A stretch of DNA of 64,000 bases from Symbiodinium natans (GCA_905221605.1 CAJNDS010000546.1:684824-748823), one strand, 5' to 3'. Counted from the stretch's first letter, positions 47,782-55,984 are shown. A program made the numbers and translations. Notes: a model not told the origin generated them from the letters alone.

Positions 47782-47933
47782 GTTTAGGGTTTTAGGGGTT
47801 GGGTTTCGGGTTTAGGGTTTAGGGTTTAGGGTTTACGATTTAGGGTTTAGGGTTTAGGGTTTAGGGTTTAGGGTTTAGGGCTTAGGGCTTAGGGCTTAGG
47901 GTTTAGAACCCTAACACCCCCCCCCCCCCCCCC
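47782..47933 (+). repeat. TTTAGGG array then 17-nt poly-C
   Basis: Fourteen G-strand units with CTTAGGG at the end, ACCCTAACA, then C17 at 47917-47933. Confidence 0.9.
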
Positions 47934-47953
47934 GAACCCCCCAAGCCTCCCAG

Positions 47954-48009
47954 TGGCGTGGCTAGGCCACCTCCACCACCGCTGCCAAGAGCGACCGGGC
48001 CCCGGAACT
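47954..48009 (+). CDS. Weak candidate exon, proline-rich
   Basis: After CCAAGCCTCCCAG the frame reads VARPPPPPLPRATGPRN. A poly-Pro motif is plausible but the composition alone could generate it. Confidence 0.3.
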
Positions 48010-48041
48010 TAGGGTTCCCCCCAAGAAAAAAGCCGTGTGTT

Positions 48042-48225
48042 GGTAGGGTTTAGGGTTTAGGGTTTAGGTTTAGGGTTTAGGGTTTTGGTTAGGGTTTAGG
48101 GTTTAGGGTTTAGGGTTTAGGGTTTAGGGTTTAGGGTTTAGGGTTTAGGGTTTAGGGTTTAGGGTTTAGGGTTTAGGGTTTAGGGTTTAGGGTTTAGGGT
48201 TTAGGGTTTAGGGTTTAGGGTTTAG
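48042..48225 (+). repeat. Long TTTAGGG array
   Basis: About 25 units; its final TTTAG is the apparent acceptor of the next exon. Confidence 0.95.
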
Positions 48226-48361
48226 GGCACACTTGTCGCCTACCCATTCCAGGGCAAGACAAGGCCGGACAAAGCACTGCCAGATCAAGGGCTCAAGCTG
48301 GTTGGGGAGGGGATTCCAGCTGAGGTGCCTGTTCTACGCTCTGTTGAACTTGAAATACTTT
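48226..48361 (+). CDS. Candidate exon with telomeric acceptor (45 codons)
   Basis: Starts right after TTTAG (48221-48225) and ends before GTAACCC (GT at 48362). Phase 0 reads GTLVAYPFQGKTRPDKALPD, then QGLKLVGEGIPAEVPVLRSV, then ELEIL. Strongly protein-like, GC-rich third positions. The following CCCTTAACCCTAAACCC starts within the putative donor. Family unknown. Confidence 0.6.
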
Positions 48362-48529
48362 GTAACCCTTAACCCTAAACCCTAAACCCTAAACCCTAAA
48401 CCACTCCAATATTGTTTGTATTGTAATACAGAACCCATCCATACACCAACAACAGATTTAATAATATGTTCATCAATATCAGTTTCGATATTCCAACAAT
48501 CCATTCATGTATATTGATAGTATGTTACC

Positions 48530-48606
48530 CTATTATGGTCCCTTACCCTTGTTTTAAGGGAGCGCGTATGCAAGGGTTATATTGTACAACAAGGGACCCA
48601 AATTAA
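48530..48606. mobile_element. Possible small B-like inverted-repeat element
   Basis: TTATGGTCCCTTACCCTTG at the left and CAAGGGACCCAAATTAA at the right are loosely inverse and resemble B termini. The AT-rich 48410-48528 before it has nothing called. Confidence 0.35.
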
Positions 48607-48970
48607 GCGCCCACCCTAAACCCTAAACCCTAAACCCTAAACCCAACTTCGGATCCCCCACTTGACATTCCCGCTCATCGGTCTGTTTGGGCTGGGGTCG
48701 CTACTTGGAGGATCGGGGCACGTAGTAAGTAGGGTTAAAAGTGGCTTAATTGGGGGGTTATAAGTAACTATAAGTGTAGTTACCTTCCGTATCACTCCAC
48801 TTACTAAGTTCGCTGATCCCAAAACCCTAAACCCGAAACCCTAAACCCTAAGTATCCGGGGCTTCTGCATCTAAGAGGGAACCTTACTGTCGTGGAGATT
48901 GCTGGGATGACTATACTTTTGCTTCGAGGAAAAACGTCGTTGTCCTTTTGCTTACATGACAGTGGGGAGC

Positions 48971-49112
48971 CTGCATGGATCATTCTAGGTAGGATAAGGG
49001 GGACCCTTAAAAGGGAACCCCTTCTTTACCCTCTTCTGGCTCTCTTAAACAGAGACCTTATTCAGAGGGTCTATATCCCCAAGGGTCCCCCTTATCCCCT
49101 AGATCAAGCATT
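48971..49112. mobile_element. TIR element with GGATAAGGGGGACCCTT ends
   Basis: Left GATCATTCTAGGTAGGATAA GGGGGACCCTT pairs with the inverse of AAGGGTCCCCCTTATCCCCTAGATC. The 104-codon frame across it (48892-49206) is element DNA and not called. Confidence 0.7.
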
Positions 49113-49200
49113 CTTCCGGTCTCACAGGTCTAGGCTGGTGGCATTTTGGGTAACTGGACTGTTGTGGCTTTCCCGGCCTGACCTCAAGCTCTCCAACCAC

Positions 49201-49445
49201 CCCTAAACCCTAAACCCTGAACCCTAAACCCTAAAGCCTAAACCCCAAACCCCAAACGACCCAACCAAACTCACAAGTCCCAAACCAAACTTACCCCGAC
49301 CGCGAGGATGGATAAGGTAGACCCTCCAACTTAGTAGCCCTTATCACTTCTAAACCCTGAACCCTAAACCCTGAACCCTAACCCCTGCCGAGTAATTTAT
49401 AGATCAGACCCTAAACCCGAAACTCTGAACCCTGGACCCTGAACC
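49201..49445 (-). repeat. Degenerate CCCTAAA / CCCTGAA arrays
   Basis: C-strand words, ending in CTGAACCTCTCCCAG. Confidence 0.8.
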
Positions 49446-49453
49446 TCTCCCAG

Positions 49454-49501
49454 ACGGAGCGCTGCGGCATCAGCGGCCAGGCCCGTGCTCCACGGATCTG
49501 G
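49454..49501 (+). CDS. Candidate internal exon (16 codons)
   Basis: Acceptor CCCTGAACCTCTCCCAG; donor GTTTAGGG (GT at 49502). Exactly 16 phase-0 codons: TERCGISGQARAPRIW. Phase-compatible with the next candidate at 50139. Confidence 0.6.
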
Positions 49502-49620
49502 GTTTAGGGTTTAGGGTTTAGGGTTTAGGGTTCAGGGTTCAGGGTTCAGGGTTCAGGGTTTAGGGTTTAGGGTTTCGGGTTTGGGGTTTGAGGTTTCGGG
49601 TTTGGGGTTTCGGGTTTTAG
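49502..49620 (+). repeat. TTTAGGG array with TTCAGGG and TTCGGGT blocks
   Basis: Begins at the exon edge; variants are clustered. Confidence 0.95.
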
Positions 49621-49901
49621 GGAGCTCAGCTACAAGGGGTTGCCGTTAGGGTACTGGAGGGCTATAAATACTCGGCTAACCCTTGAAAGTAGGGTTGAGG
49701 GCTTAGGAGGGTTTAGGGTTTAGGGTTTGGGGTGGAGGGCTTAGGATTGTCTGCGACTCTACGATTGCCTGTCTGGTTTTTGGTAGGGGGTTGGCAATGG
49801 CAGGCCTTACATTGCTTCTTGATACAGCCTAATGCCTAATGCCTAAGCCCTGAACCCTAAACCCTAAACCCTAAACCCTAAACCCTAAACCCTAAACCCT
49901 A

Positions 49902-49990
49902 GTTAGACACTTCAGATTTCCTCTCTGCTCTGTGTCTCCCTTGGGCGCTCGGAAGCTCCCCCACACCACGTGGCGGCAGGTCTTGTGGTA
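49902..49990 (+). repeat. Diverged duplicate block, copy 1 (other copy 55769-55865)
   Basis: TCAGATTTCCTCTCTGCTCT, GGGCGCTCGGAAGCTCCCCC and GTGGCGGCAGGTCTTG all recur in order at 55.8 kb, with indels. Confidence 0.75.
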
Positions 49991-50137
49991 TAGGCTTTAT
50001 AGGCGTTTATAGGCTTTTATAGGCTTTTATAGGCTTTATAGGCTTTATAGGCTTTATATGCTTTCTAGGCTTTCTGGGCTTTATCGGGTTTATAGGGATT
50101 ATAGGGATTATAGGGGTTATAGGGGTTTTAGGGCTTA
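49991..50137 (+). repeat. TTTATAGGC variant array
   Basis: About 14 units of TTTATAGGC/TTATAGGG, ending in GGGCTTAG, the probable acceptor of the following exon. Confidence 0.9.
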
Positions 50138-50138
50138 G

Positions 50139-50387
50139 GGGCAAAACAATCATTTCTGGGGTGGCTACCATGCCAACTTCAGCGAGAAGGGTGCGCGGAC
50201 TAGCTTTCATCCGCAGCCTGCTGGACACGCAACTTCCAGTAAGCTCCAGCGCATCTATCCTGAGGCCACGACCAAGTTTTCTCACTTGCTGGCCCACGCC
50301 AGGAACAGCGGCCGTGTGGATGTCATGGGAGTGGTGGCGCATGTGGAAGAGCCACCTTTGAGACTGAGGGGGCTGATGGGGGTGTGA
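50139..50387 (+). CDS. Longest strong exon candidate (about 81 codons); weak OB-fold-like motif
   Basis: After GGTTTTAGGGCTTAG, phase 0 is open for 82 codons: GQNNHFWGGYHANFSEKGAR ... SSKLQRIYPEATTKFSHLLA ... HARNSGRVDVMGVVAHVEEP. It ends at TGA 50385-50387, or at a GT donor at 50382. The VDVMGVVAHVEE stretch recalls the beta-strand start of OB-fold domains such as those of replication protein A large subunit, a resemblance from memory only. No ATG-initiated frame of useful length exists here, so a simple ORF scan would miss it. Phase matches the upstream 49454 exon. Confidence 0.6.
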   Translation, partial: GQNNHFWGGYHANFSEKGARTSFHPQPAGHATSSKLQRIYPEATTKFSHLLAHARNSGRVDVMGVVAHVEEPPLRLRGLMGV

Positions 50388-50452
50388 CCGGTAGGCTGTG
50401 ACGAGTCCTCAAGTCAAGAAGTGACCCGTTCGAAGGTGGAGGCCTCAGGGCC

Positions 50453-50547
50453 GTTACATGGGACCCCTTATGATGGGGAACGGCTATATAGCCAACCCGA
50501 AACCCTAAACCCTAAACTATAAGCCCAAGGGCCCACACTTCAGAGCC
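50453..50547. mobile_element. N-family element, copy N1, with telomere-like insert
   Basis: GTTACATGGGACCCC at the left and GGGCCCACACTTCAGAGCCC at the right, shared with 51874-51955 and, partly rearranged, 62218-62282. CCCTAAACCCTAAAC sits in the middle of this copy only. Confidence 0.45.
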
Positions 50548-50581
50548 CTTTCATGAGGGCAAGCGGCCAAGTTAAGTTCTA

Positions 50582-50717
50582 GGGTGCTTGGGGGGCGGGG
50601 TTCATGGGGATTAGGCATCTACGGAACTTTAAGGAAGCTCGGGGAGCCTGAAGGAGTAGTGGGGAGTATGAGGGAACCTTGGGTGACAAACCTCCCCTGA
50701 ACCAGATTCCCTTCGAG
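50582..50717. mobile_element. G-family element, copy G3
   Basis: GGGGAGCCTGAAGGAGTAGT and GGGGAGTATGAGGGAACCTT match the G core; ends are eroded. Confidence 0.5.
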
Positions 50718-51040
50718 GACGATGGGGACTAGGCAGCTGTATGGCTTTTTATAGTGCTTCCTAGGGTTAGGTTTTAGGGTTTGGGGTCTAGGGTTTAGGG
50801 ATACTTCAAAACTTCAAGCCGTCAAGTACGCAGGTCCCCGGCAGTTAACAACACTCAGAGTTCCTCTCGTCCCTGAGCCAAAGCTCAACTTCGGTCGGTG
50901 CCCGGCCCCGAAACTAGGGTTGAGGGCTTTGGGTTTAGGGTTTAGGGTTTAGGGCTTAGGGTTTAGGGTATCCCACATTGGGATTTGAGGTTAGGGTTTG
51001 AAGCCCTAAAACCTGAACCGAAAAGTGCTGAGAGCCTGAG

Positions 51041-51099
51041 GCCACCGTCCTGGACGAGGACGACGATGAGGCTTCTCTCTGCGAGGTGAAGGACACGTG
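51041..51099 (+). CDS. Candidate internal exon, acidic
   Basis: After GCTGAGAGCCTGAG, phase 0 reads ATVLDEDDDEASLCEVKDTW up to GTGTAGGG (GT at 51100). GTGAAG at 51086 is an alternative donor that would leave phase 0, matching the 52256 exon. Acidic linker-like sequence. Confidence 0.55.
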
Positions 51100-51107
51100 G
51101 TGTAGGG

Positions 51108-51233
51108 TTTGGTGTTCGGGGGTTAGGGTTTAGGGTTTAGGGTTTAGGGTTTAGTGTTTAGGGTTTAGGGTTTAGGGTTTAGGGTTTTAGGGTTTAGGGT
51201 TTAGGGTTTAGGGTTTAGGGTTTAGGGTTTAGG
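51108..51233 (+). repeat. TTTAGGG array
   Basis: Seventeen units leading into the duplicated block. Confidence 0.95.
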
Positions 51234-51366
51234 GTCTAGGGCTGAAGGTGATGTCTTTGGGTTTATCGGGTTCAAGGTTTAGGGGTTTAGAAGGTTTAGG
51301 GTTTAGAGTGCTTAGAGGTCAGAGGGCTTAATGGGCGTTCAGGGGGTTCATGGTACCCTAAACCCT
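51234..51366 (+). repeat. Duplicated block, copy 2 (other copy 30921-31053)
   Basis: Identical by eye to copy 1 over about 125 bp, with the same G-strand left and C-strand right neighbours, at a distance of 20,313 bp. Confidence 0.9.
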
Positions 51367-51475
51367 AAACCCTAAACCCTAAACCCTAAACCCTAAACCC
51401 TAAACCCTAAACCCTAAACCCTAAACCCTAAACCCTAAACCCTAAACCCTAGCCCTAAACCCTAAACCCCGAACC
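51354..51475 (-). repeat. CCCTAAA array
   Basis: Sixteen C-strand units. Confidence 0.95.
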
Positions 51476-51544
51476 TCCACCCTCGGTCCATCACCAACTT
51501 GTAAGTGGCTGACCCTAAGCATCAAAATCCCCTGAACCTCTAGA

Positions 51545-51574
51545 TAGATGGTCTTAGGGTTTATGGGTTTAGGT

Positions 51575-51613
<39 letters not shown>

Positions 51614-51700
51614 TGTTGAGGGTTTAGGGTTTAGGGTTTAGGGTTTACTGTTCAGGGTTCAGGGTTTGGGGTTGAGGGTTTAGGGTTTAGGGTTTCCTTG
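51545..51700 (+). repeat. GGGTTGA then TTTAGGG array
   Basis: Seven GGGTTGA units followed by standard repeats. Confidence 0.85.
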
Positions 51701-51873
51701 GATGTGGGAGAAGTAAGTTTATGGGGTTTTGAGAGTTTAGGGTTTAGGGCTTAGGGAGTTTAGGGCCTTTTGGGGCTTATCGTGTAGAAATGGATTATAG
51801 GTCTACTTTTGTTTTGCTTAGGGGATTCCAAGGCTTCATTTCGGTATATAGGGCGTTCGTGTATCTCTTAGGG

Positions 51874-51955
51874 TGGTTACATGGGACCTCCTCATGGGCC
51901 ATTACTTTGGGCCCCTAATATCCCCTTTAAACCCAGAGGCCCATACTTCAGAACC
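51874..51955. mobile_element. N-family element, copy N2
   Basis: GGTTACATGGGACC and GGCCCATACTTCAGAACC, without the telomere insert seen in N1. Just downstream, 51978-52030 is weakly protein-like (TKNTQLREDKVQTC). Confidence 0.45.
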
Positions 51956-52029
51956 TAGAGTTTAGGGTTTAGGGTTTCGGGTTTTTCTACACCAAGAACA
52001 CGCAACTCAGAGAAGACAAAGTCCAAACC

Positions 52030-52225
52030 TGCCCTAAACCCTCCACCCTAAACCCCGAACCCCAAACCCCAAAGCCCAAACCCTAAACCCTAAGCCCTAA
52101 ACCCTAAGCCCTAAACCCTAAACCCTAAACCCTAAACCCTAAACCCTAAACCCCAAACCCCAAACCCTAAACCCTAAACCCTAAACCCTAAACCCTAAGC
52201 CCTAAACCCTAAACCCTAAACCCTG
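52030..52225 (-). repeat. CCCTAAA / CCCCAAA array
   Basis: About 27 C-strand units with CCCTAAG and CCCCAAA interspersed. Confidence 0.95.
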
Positions 52226-52255
52226 CAGGGGGGTTCGGGGGGGGGTATGTTTCAG

Positions 52256-52303
52256 GAGCGGAGCGAGGCAACTCCGAAGTCCAGCACCCAGCAGCGGGGC
52301 TTT
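52256..52303 (+). CDS. Candidate internal exon (16 codons)
   Basis: Acceptor GGGTATGTTTCAG and donor GTTTGGG (GT at 52304). Exactly 16 phase-0 codons: ERSEATPKSSTQQRGF. First of three successive phase-0 candidates (with 53029 and 53252). Confidence 0.6.
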
Positions 52304-52344
52304 GTTTGGGTTCAGGGCTTGGGGTTTCTTGAGGTTTAGGGTAT

Positions 52345-52639
52345 AGGTTTTAGGGTTTAGGGTTTAGGGTTTAGGGTTTAGGGCTAGGCTTAGTGTGTGT
52401 CACATGCTCCGCGCAGGCCGCCGCGCGGGACGTGTGACGTGGTTCAGGTTCCCTCCCAGCCCGCCAAGCATGGTCGCCTTACGACCCCAAGGTTCAGGGG
52501 GCATATATGGTGCCCTGCCCCCCCTGTGGTTTGGGCCCCTCTGTGGGGTAGTGTGGTTGTGGTTTGGGTTGAGGGTTTAGGGTTTAGGGGTTTAGGGTTT
52601 AGAGTTTAGGGTTTAGGGTTTAGGGGGGGGGGGGGGGGG
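52345..52639 (+). repeat. TTTAGGG arrays and 17-nt poly-G
   Basis: Arrays at 52345-52385 and 52575-52622; G17 at 52623-52639. Confidence 0.9.
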
Positions 52640-52796
52640 TACCGACACGGGACACGGAACCATGTATTCAATTGGGTGGTGGTCTCTTTAAGTAGGGTTT
52701 CTGTTTTGTAGGGGGAATCAGGGTATCTAGGGGCTATGCTAAGGTATATGGGTAACAGATGAAGAGGCCACCGGCCTTTATAAGTCATATAGCTAC

Positions 52797-52905
52797 ATGG
52801 GGTCAGTTCTCGAAATAGTGGTCCCTTTTGGGTGCCCTAGACATCAGAGGGGCCGCCTCATAATGAGGACCCAAAGAAGACCACAATTTCGAGAATTCAC
52901 CATAT
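52797..52905. mobile_element. B-family TIR element, copy B2
   Basis: AGTTCTCGAAATAGTGGTCC at the left versus the inverse of GACCACAATTTCGAGAATTC at the right, bounded by ATGG/CCATAT. It shares its last bases with B3. Confidence 0.8.
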
Positions 52906-53010
52906 GGGTGGCTGTCAAAACTATGATCCCTTTTGGGGTACCCTAAATATTAGGTGCCGTATTATAATAGGGAGCTAGAAAGGGACCATAACTCTGACAA
53001 CCACCCATAT
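52902..53010. mobile_element. B-family TIR element, copy B3, in tandem with B2
   Basis: ATATGGGTGGCTGTCAAAAC then TATGATCCCTTT pairs with the inverse of GACAACCACCCATAT and AAAGGGACCATAACT. The two elements overlap by the ATAT end. Exon candidate 53029 starts 19 bp later. Confidence 0.85.
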
Positions 53011-53028
53011 AGTTCTCTTATGCTCCAG

Positions 53029-53082
53029 CACGCCGCGCACGCTGGCACCGTCCAGGTGCAGATAACGGAGATGCTTCATATG
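53029..53082 (+). CDS. Candidate internal exon (18 codons)
   Basis: Acceptor TAGTTCTCTTATGCTCCAG and donor GTTGCAATTG (GT at 53083). Exactly 18 phase-0 codons: HAAHAGTVQVQITEMLHM. The B2/B3 elements sit in the upstream interval, so the intron hosts two transposon-like copies. Confidence 0.6.
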
Positions 53083-53142
53083 GTTGCAATTGTGTTGTAA
53101 GTGCATGTTGCTTTTGGTTAGTAAGTAGCATGAACCTTCGTT

Positions 53143-53235
53143 ACCTAAACCCTAAACCCTAAACCCTAAACCCTAAACCCTAAACCCTAAACCCTAAACC
53201 CTAAACCCTAAACCCTAAACCCTAAACCCTACCAT
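53143..53235 (-). repeat. CCCTAAA array
   Basis: Thirteen C-strand units inside the probable intron 53083-53251. Confidence 0.95.
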
Positions 53236-53251
53236 GAACCTTAAAGTTCAG

Positions 53252-53362
53252 TCTGGAGCAGCCACAATCATCGTTGGTGGGGAACACGAGTCGCCCCTGT
53301 CTTCGACGTTAGCTGTGACCATGGCCCACGGGTGCGCAAGAATCATAAGATTGCCAGAGTAG
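53252..53362 (+). CDS. Candidate exon (36 codons), possibly terminal
   Basis: Acceptor AACCTTAAAGTTCAG. Phase 0, matching the previous exon, reads SGAATIIVGGEHESPLSSTL then AVTMAHGCARIIRLPE and TAG at 53360. GTAGCAG at the stop could instead be a donor. Gly/Ala/Ile-rich start looks like a folded domain. Confidence 0.55.
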   Translation, partial: SGAATIIVGGEHESPLSSTLAVTMAHGCARIIRLPE

Positions 53363-53393
53363 CAGTGATGGCGTCATCCCCTTTTAGGTGGGG

Positions 53394-53445
53394 TTTAGGG
53401 TTTAGGGTTTAGGGTTTATGGTTTAGGGTTTAGGGTTTAGGGTCC
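53394..53445 (+). repeat. TTTAGGG array
   Basis: Seven G-strand units. Confidence 0.9.
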
Positions 53446-53545
53446 CTGGTTCGTTTCGACTCAACGCCGAGTTCTCCACCTACCCTGCTGTCCGCCTCTG
53501 CAGCTTCGGGCCCGTGATCCCGCGCTGTTGAGCCCGAGAAAGCTG

Positions 53546-53708
53546 CTAGCGCTCTGTGCTTTGTATCACTTTGCACAGCTGCCGGAATCCTCGTCGCATC
53601 AATGTGCGGAATGTTCGCCGGTTCGAGACAAACATGAAGAAGGGCGTCTGAAAATTGTTGTTCTCATTCGCACTCCAGTCCACGAAGTCTCCACGATCCC
53701 ATGAACAC
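53546..53708 (-). CDS. Candidate minus-strand terminal exon (53 codons plus stop)
   Basis: On the minus strand after CTGCTATCGTTCAG the frame reads SWDRGDFVDWSANENNNFQT, then PFFMFVSNRRTFRTLMRRGF, then RQLCKVIQSTER and TAG. Rich in Phe, Asn and Arg, clearly not repeat-derived, and free of telomere words. It runs against the prevailing + orientation. Family unknown. Confidence 0.5.
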
Positions 53709-53909
53709 CTGAACGATAGCAGGCCCCTCATATATTGTTATACAGTATACATATAAGGCAAATTACTCAGACTGCGAAATGGGTTAGACAGTGGGGTGTT
53801 TCCTGTGCTGACTGGTCGATGGAGTCAAACACGTTTGCCGCCGCAAATGTTGTGCTTCCGGGTTTGCCACATGTAGGGCTTACGGCTCAAGATGGCTCTT
53901 GGATGTTAT

Positions 53910-54140
53910 CCTAAACCCTAAACCCCTAAACCCTCAACTCTAAACCCTAAACCCTGAACCCTAAACCCTAAACCCCAAACCCTAACCCCTAAACCCTCAA
54001 CCCTAAACCCTAAACCCTAAACCCCGACTGTTTTCTCCTAGCCAGGCCGAAGCGACGAGCCCTTAGGTTGTCTCTAACCGAATCGAACAGTCGTGAACCC
54101 CAAACCCTAAACCCTAAACCCTAAACCCTAAACCCTACAA
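53910..54140 (-). repeat. CCCTAAA arrays
   Basis: C-strand arrays at 53910-54030 and 54098-54140 with a 65-bp unique island between them. Confidence 0.9.
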
Positions 54141-54226
54141 AAACCAGGCCTTCAACCTCCAGCCGTTGTTAGCAAAACATACAAACACCTATAGTTAGAA
54201 CAACATAACAATGGCAAGTTTCAAGG

Positions 54227-54295
54227 GTTTAGGGTTCAGGGTTTAGGGTTTAGGGTTTAGGGTTTAGAGTTTAGGGTTTAGGGTTTAGGGTTTGC
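54227..54295 (+). repeat. TTTAGGG array
   Basis: Nine G-strand units. Confidence 0.9.
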
Positions 54296-54356
54296 TGTGA
54301 TAGGGCGTAGATGCTGTGAAGGTTAGGTTTCGGAACAAGCTCGAAAGCTTCGTGAG

Positions 54357-54743
54357 GTGCGAAAAGCAGCATTGGCCCGATTGTGGAGGGCCATCAAACA
54401 CTTTTCTCCCACCCCACGCCGTCCAAGGCGGCAAAGCCACCCAAACCTATTCCTTTTAGGGTTTAGGCCTAAACTCAGACAACAGCCCACTTCTAAAAAC
54501 TTAGGCAGTTTTGGGAGGGTTGCAGCCCAGGAATCAGGGGGTCAGGGGGGTCAGGGAGGAGCCCCCCCCGGGCTGGGGCCCTCAACGTACAAAGCCGGGC
54601 GGCCAGAAGCTTGGGGCTCCAAGTTTAGGGTAATGACTCTAATAAGGGACCAGTACTGGTCCCGGCGAGATCGTGGGTGCTACCGACCTCCGAGCTGTTG
54701 GAGGCGGGCGAACGACCTGGGTCGGCTTGCGCCATCGAGATAG
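54357..54743 (+). CDS. Open frame of 128 codons, start segment exon-like
   Basis: After TTCGTGAG the frame starts KAALARLWRAIKHFSPTPRR, basic and helical, but a CCTTTTAGGGTTTAGGC word is read through at 54450 and the rest is Gly/Arg-rich. Probably only the first 90 nt are exon, if any. Confidence 0.3.
   Translation: MRKAALARLWRAIKHFSPTPRRPRRQSHPNLFLLGFRPKLRQQPTSKNLGSFGRVAAQESGGQGGQGGAPPGLGPSTYKAGRPEAWGSKFRVMTLIRDQYWSRRDRGCYRPPSCWRRANDLGRLAPSR
54646..54663. other. 18-bp perfect palindrome
   Basis: GGGACCAGTACTGGTCCC, a perfect dyad. Could be a protein-binding site or the remnant of a TIR element that lost its interior. Confidence 0.6.
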
Positions 54744-54855
54744 GGAGACTTAGGCGCCGCCGCCCAACTGTAGGGGGGCGGCCTAAGCCTTGAATTTAGG
54801 GTTTAGGGCGTTAGGGTTTAGGGTTTAGGGCGTGTACTTTGTAGATCCTGCCCAG

Positions 54856-54960
54856 GAGACCAGCCCTACAAATCCCCCAAAACCCGGAACCTTCACTCCG
54901 AGGCTTCCGGGCATGCCAGACTCTCCGAAAGCCGATGCGGGAGAGGCCGCTTTTTTCAAT
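54856..54960 (+). CDS. Candidate internal exon (35 codons), high quality
   Basis: Acceptor GTAGATCCTGCCCAG and donor GTTTAGGG, the first unit of a 14-unit telomere array (GT at 54961). Exactly 35 phase-0 codons: ETSPTNPPKPGTFTPRLPGM then PDSPKADAGEAAFFN. Pro/Thr/Ser-rich linker type. One of the cleanest exon-telomere borders here. Confidence 0.65.
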
Positions 54961-55055
54961 GTTTAGGGTTTAGGGTTTAGGGTTTAGGGTTTAGGGTTTA
55001 GGGTTTAGGGTTTAGGGTTTAGGGTTTAGGGTTTAGGGTTTAGGGTTTAGAGTGC
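54961..55055 (+). repeat. TTTAGGG array at exon border
   Basis: Thirteen perfect units beginning with the putative GT donor. Confidence 0.95.
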
Positions 55056-55149
55056 AGAGTTTAGGGGTTGAACTTGGATTCAGGGTTTAGGGGTTGAACT
55101 TGGAGTTTGAAACTATGGGCCTTTGGCCTTTTGGGTTTAGGGCTTAGGG

Positions 55150-55457
55150 TGACTCTGGAAGATGTGTTTGTATGCGGCAAGGGTTCATACGAACTGTTAT
55201 TGATGGCATCCCAGCATGTCCGGCTTGACGCCTCCTGGATCCAGCTTCTGTTCCAGCACGGCTTGTTCCAGACTCCACACGCAGCCGCCGACGCCCTTGC
55301 ATTGGCATGCTCTGGTGGCGCATTACGAGACCGGTCTCGCAAGCTTTCGGGACCTCCTCGTTGTGGCTTGCGCTGGTCGCTTCCCCCAAGCCCTCGTGCG
55401 GGAGCAAGTGCAGCAGCAACGAGCTTCGTGGTGTGGACCCGGGCCATCCTTTTAGAA
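55150..55457 (+). CDS. Candidate coding segment with a frame change
   Basis: One frame reads VTLEDVFVCGKGSYELLLMA then SQHVRLDASWIQLLFQHGLF to about 55290; a second frame is then more protein-like, LHWHALVAHYETGLASFRDL then LVVACAGRFPQALVREQVQQ, to TAG at 55455. A +1 shift or a short intron near 55280-55295 would join them. Minus-strand frames are also open. GC-rich. Confidence 0.4.
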
Positions 55458-55768
55458 TCTTTGGGGGGATGCTAGTAATGCAAACCCTACCTGGTATGTA
55501 ACCCTAAACCACACAGTACCGGGGGGCAGGGGAGGAGAAGGGTGGGGGTGGGGCTTGGCTTTTTCCCTTAACCCTAAGCCCAAAAACCCTAAAAGCCCTG
55601 GGCCTTAAAATCCTAAACGCTGACTGCATTAAGGAGTGAGGTTCAGATGTTTGGGTTGGAGTCTGAGGTGTGGGGTTCAAGGTATACAGTTCAGGGTTGA
55701 CTGCAGCCTAAACCCTAAACCCTAAACCCTAAATCCTAAACCCTAAACCCTAAACCCTTCACCCAAGT

Positions 55769-55865
55769 TTGAGACATCAGATTTCTTCTCTGCTCTATTT
55801 CTCCGCCCTTGTCTTGGGTGGGGCGCTCGGAATCTCCCCCACACCAAGTGTGGCGGCAAGTCTTG
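55769..55865 (+). repeat. Diverged duplicate block, copy 2 (other copy 49902-49990)
   Basis: CATCAGATTTCTTCTCTGCT, GGGCGCTCGGAATCTCCCCC and GTGGCGGCAAGTCTTG in the same order as copy 1, with a longer middle. Downstream 55909-55975 is weakly protein-like (VKTQRVNARRNGIQEACPTF). Confidence 0.75.
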
Positions 55866-55984
55866 GGGTTAAGGGTTTATAGGGTTTAGGTTTTAGGGCC
55901 TACCAATGTGAAAACGCAGCGGGTCAATGCGCGTAGGAACGGTATTCAAGAGGCCTGTCCGACATTCCCCTACACTAAAACCCC

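Noticed and set aside
48892-49206. 104-codon frame
   Set aside because: It spans both ends of an inverted-repeat element, so the reading is element DNA; no codon bias seen.
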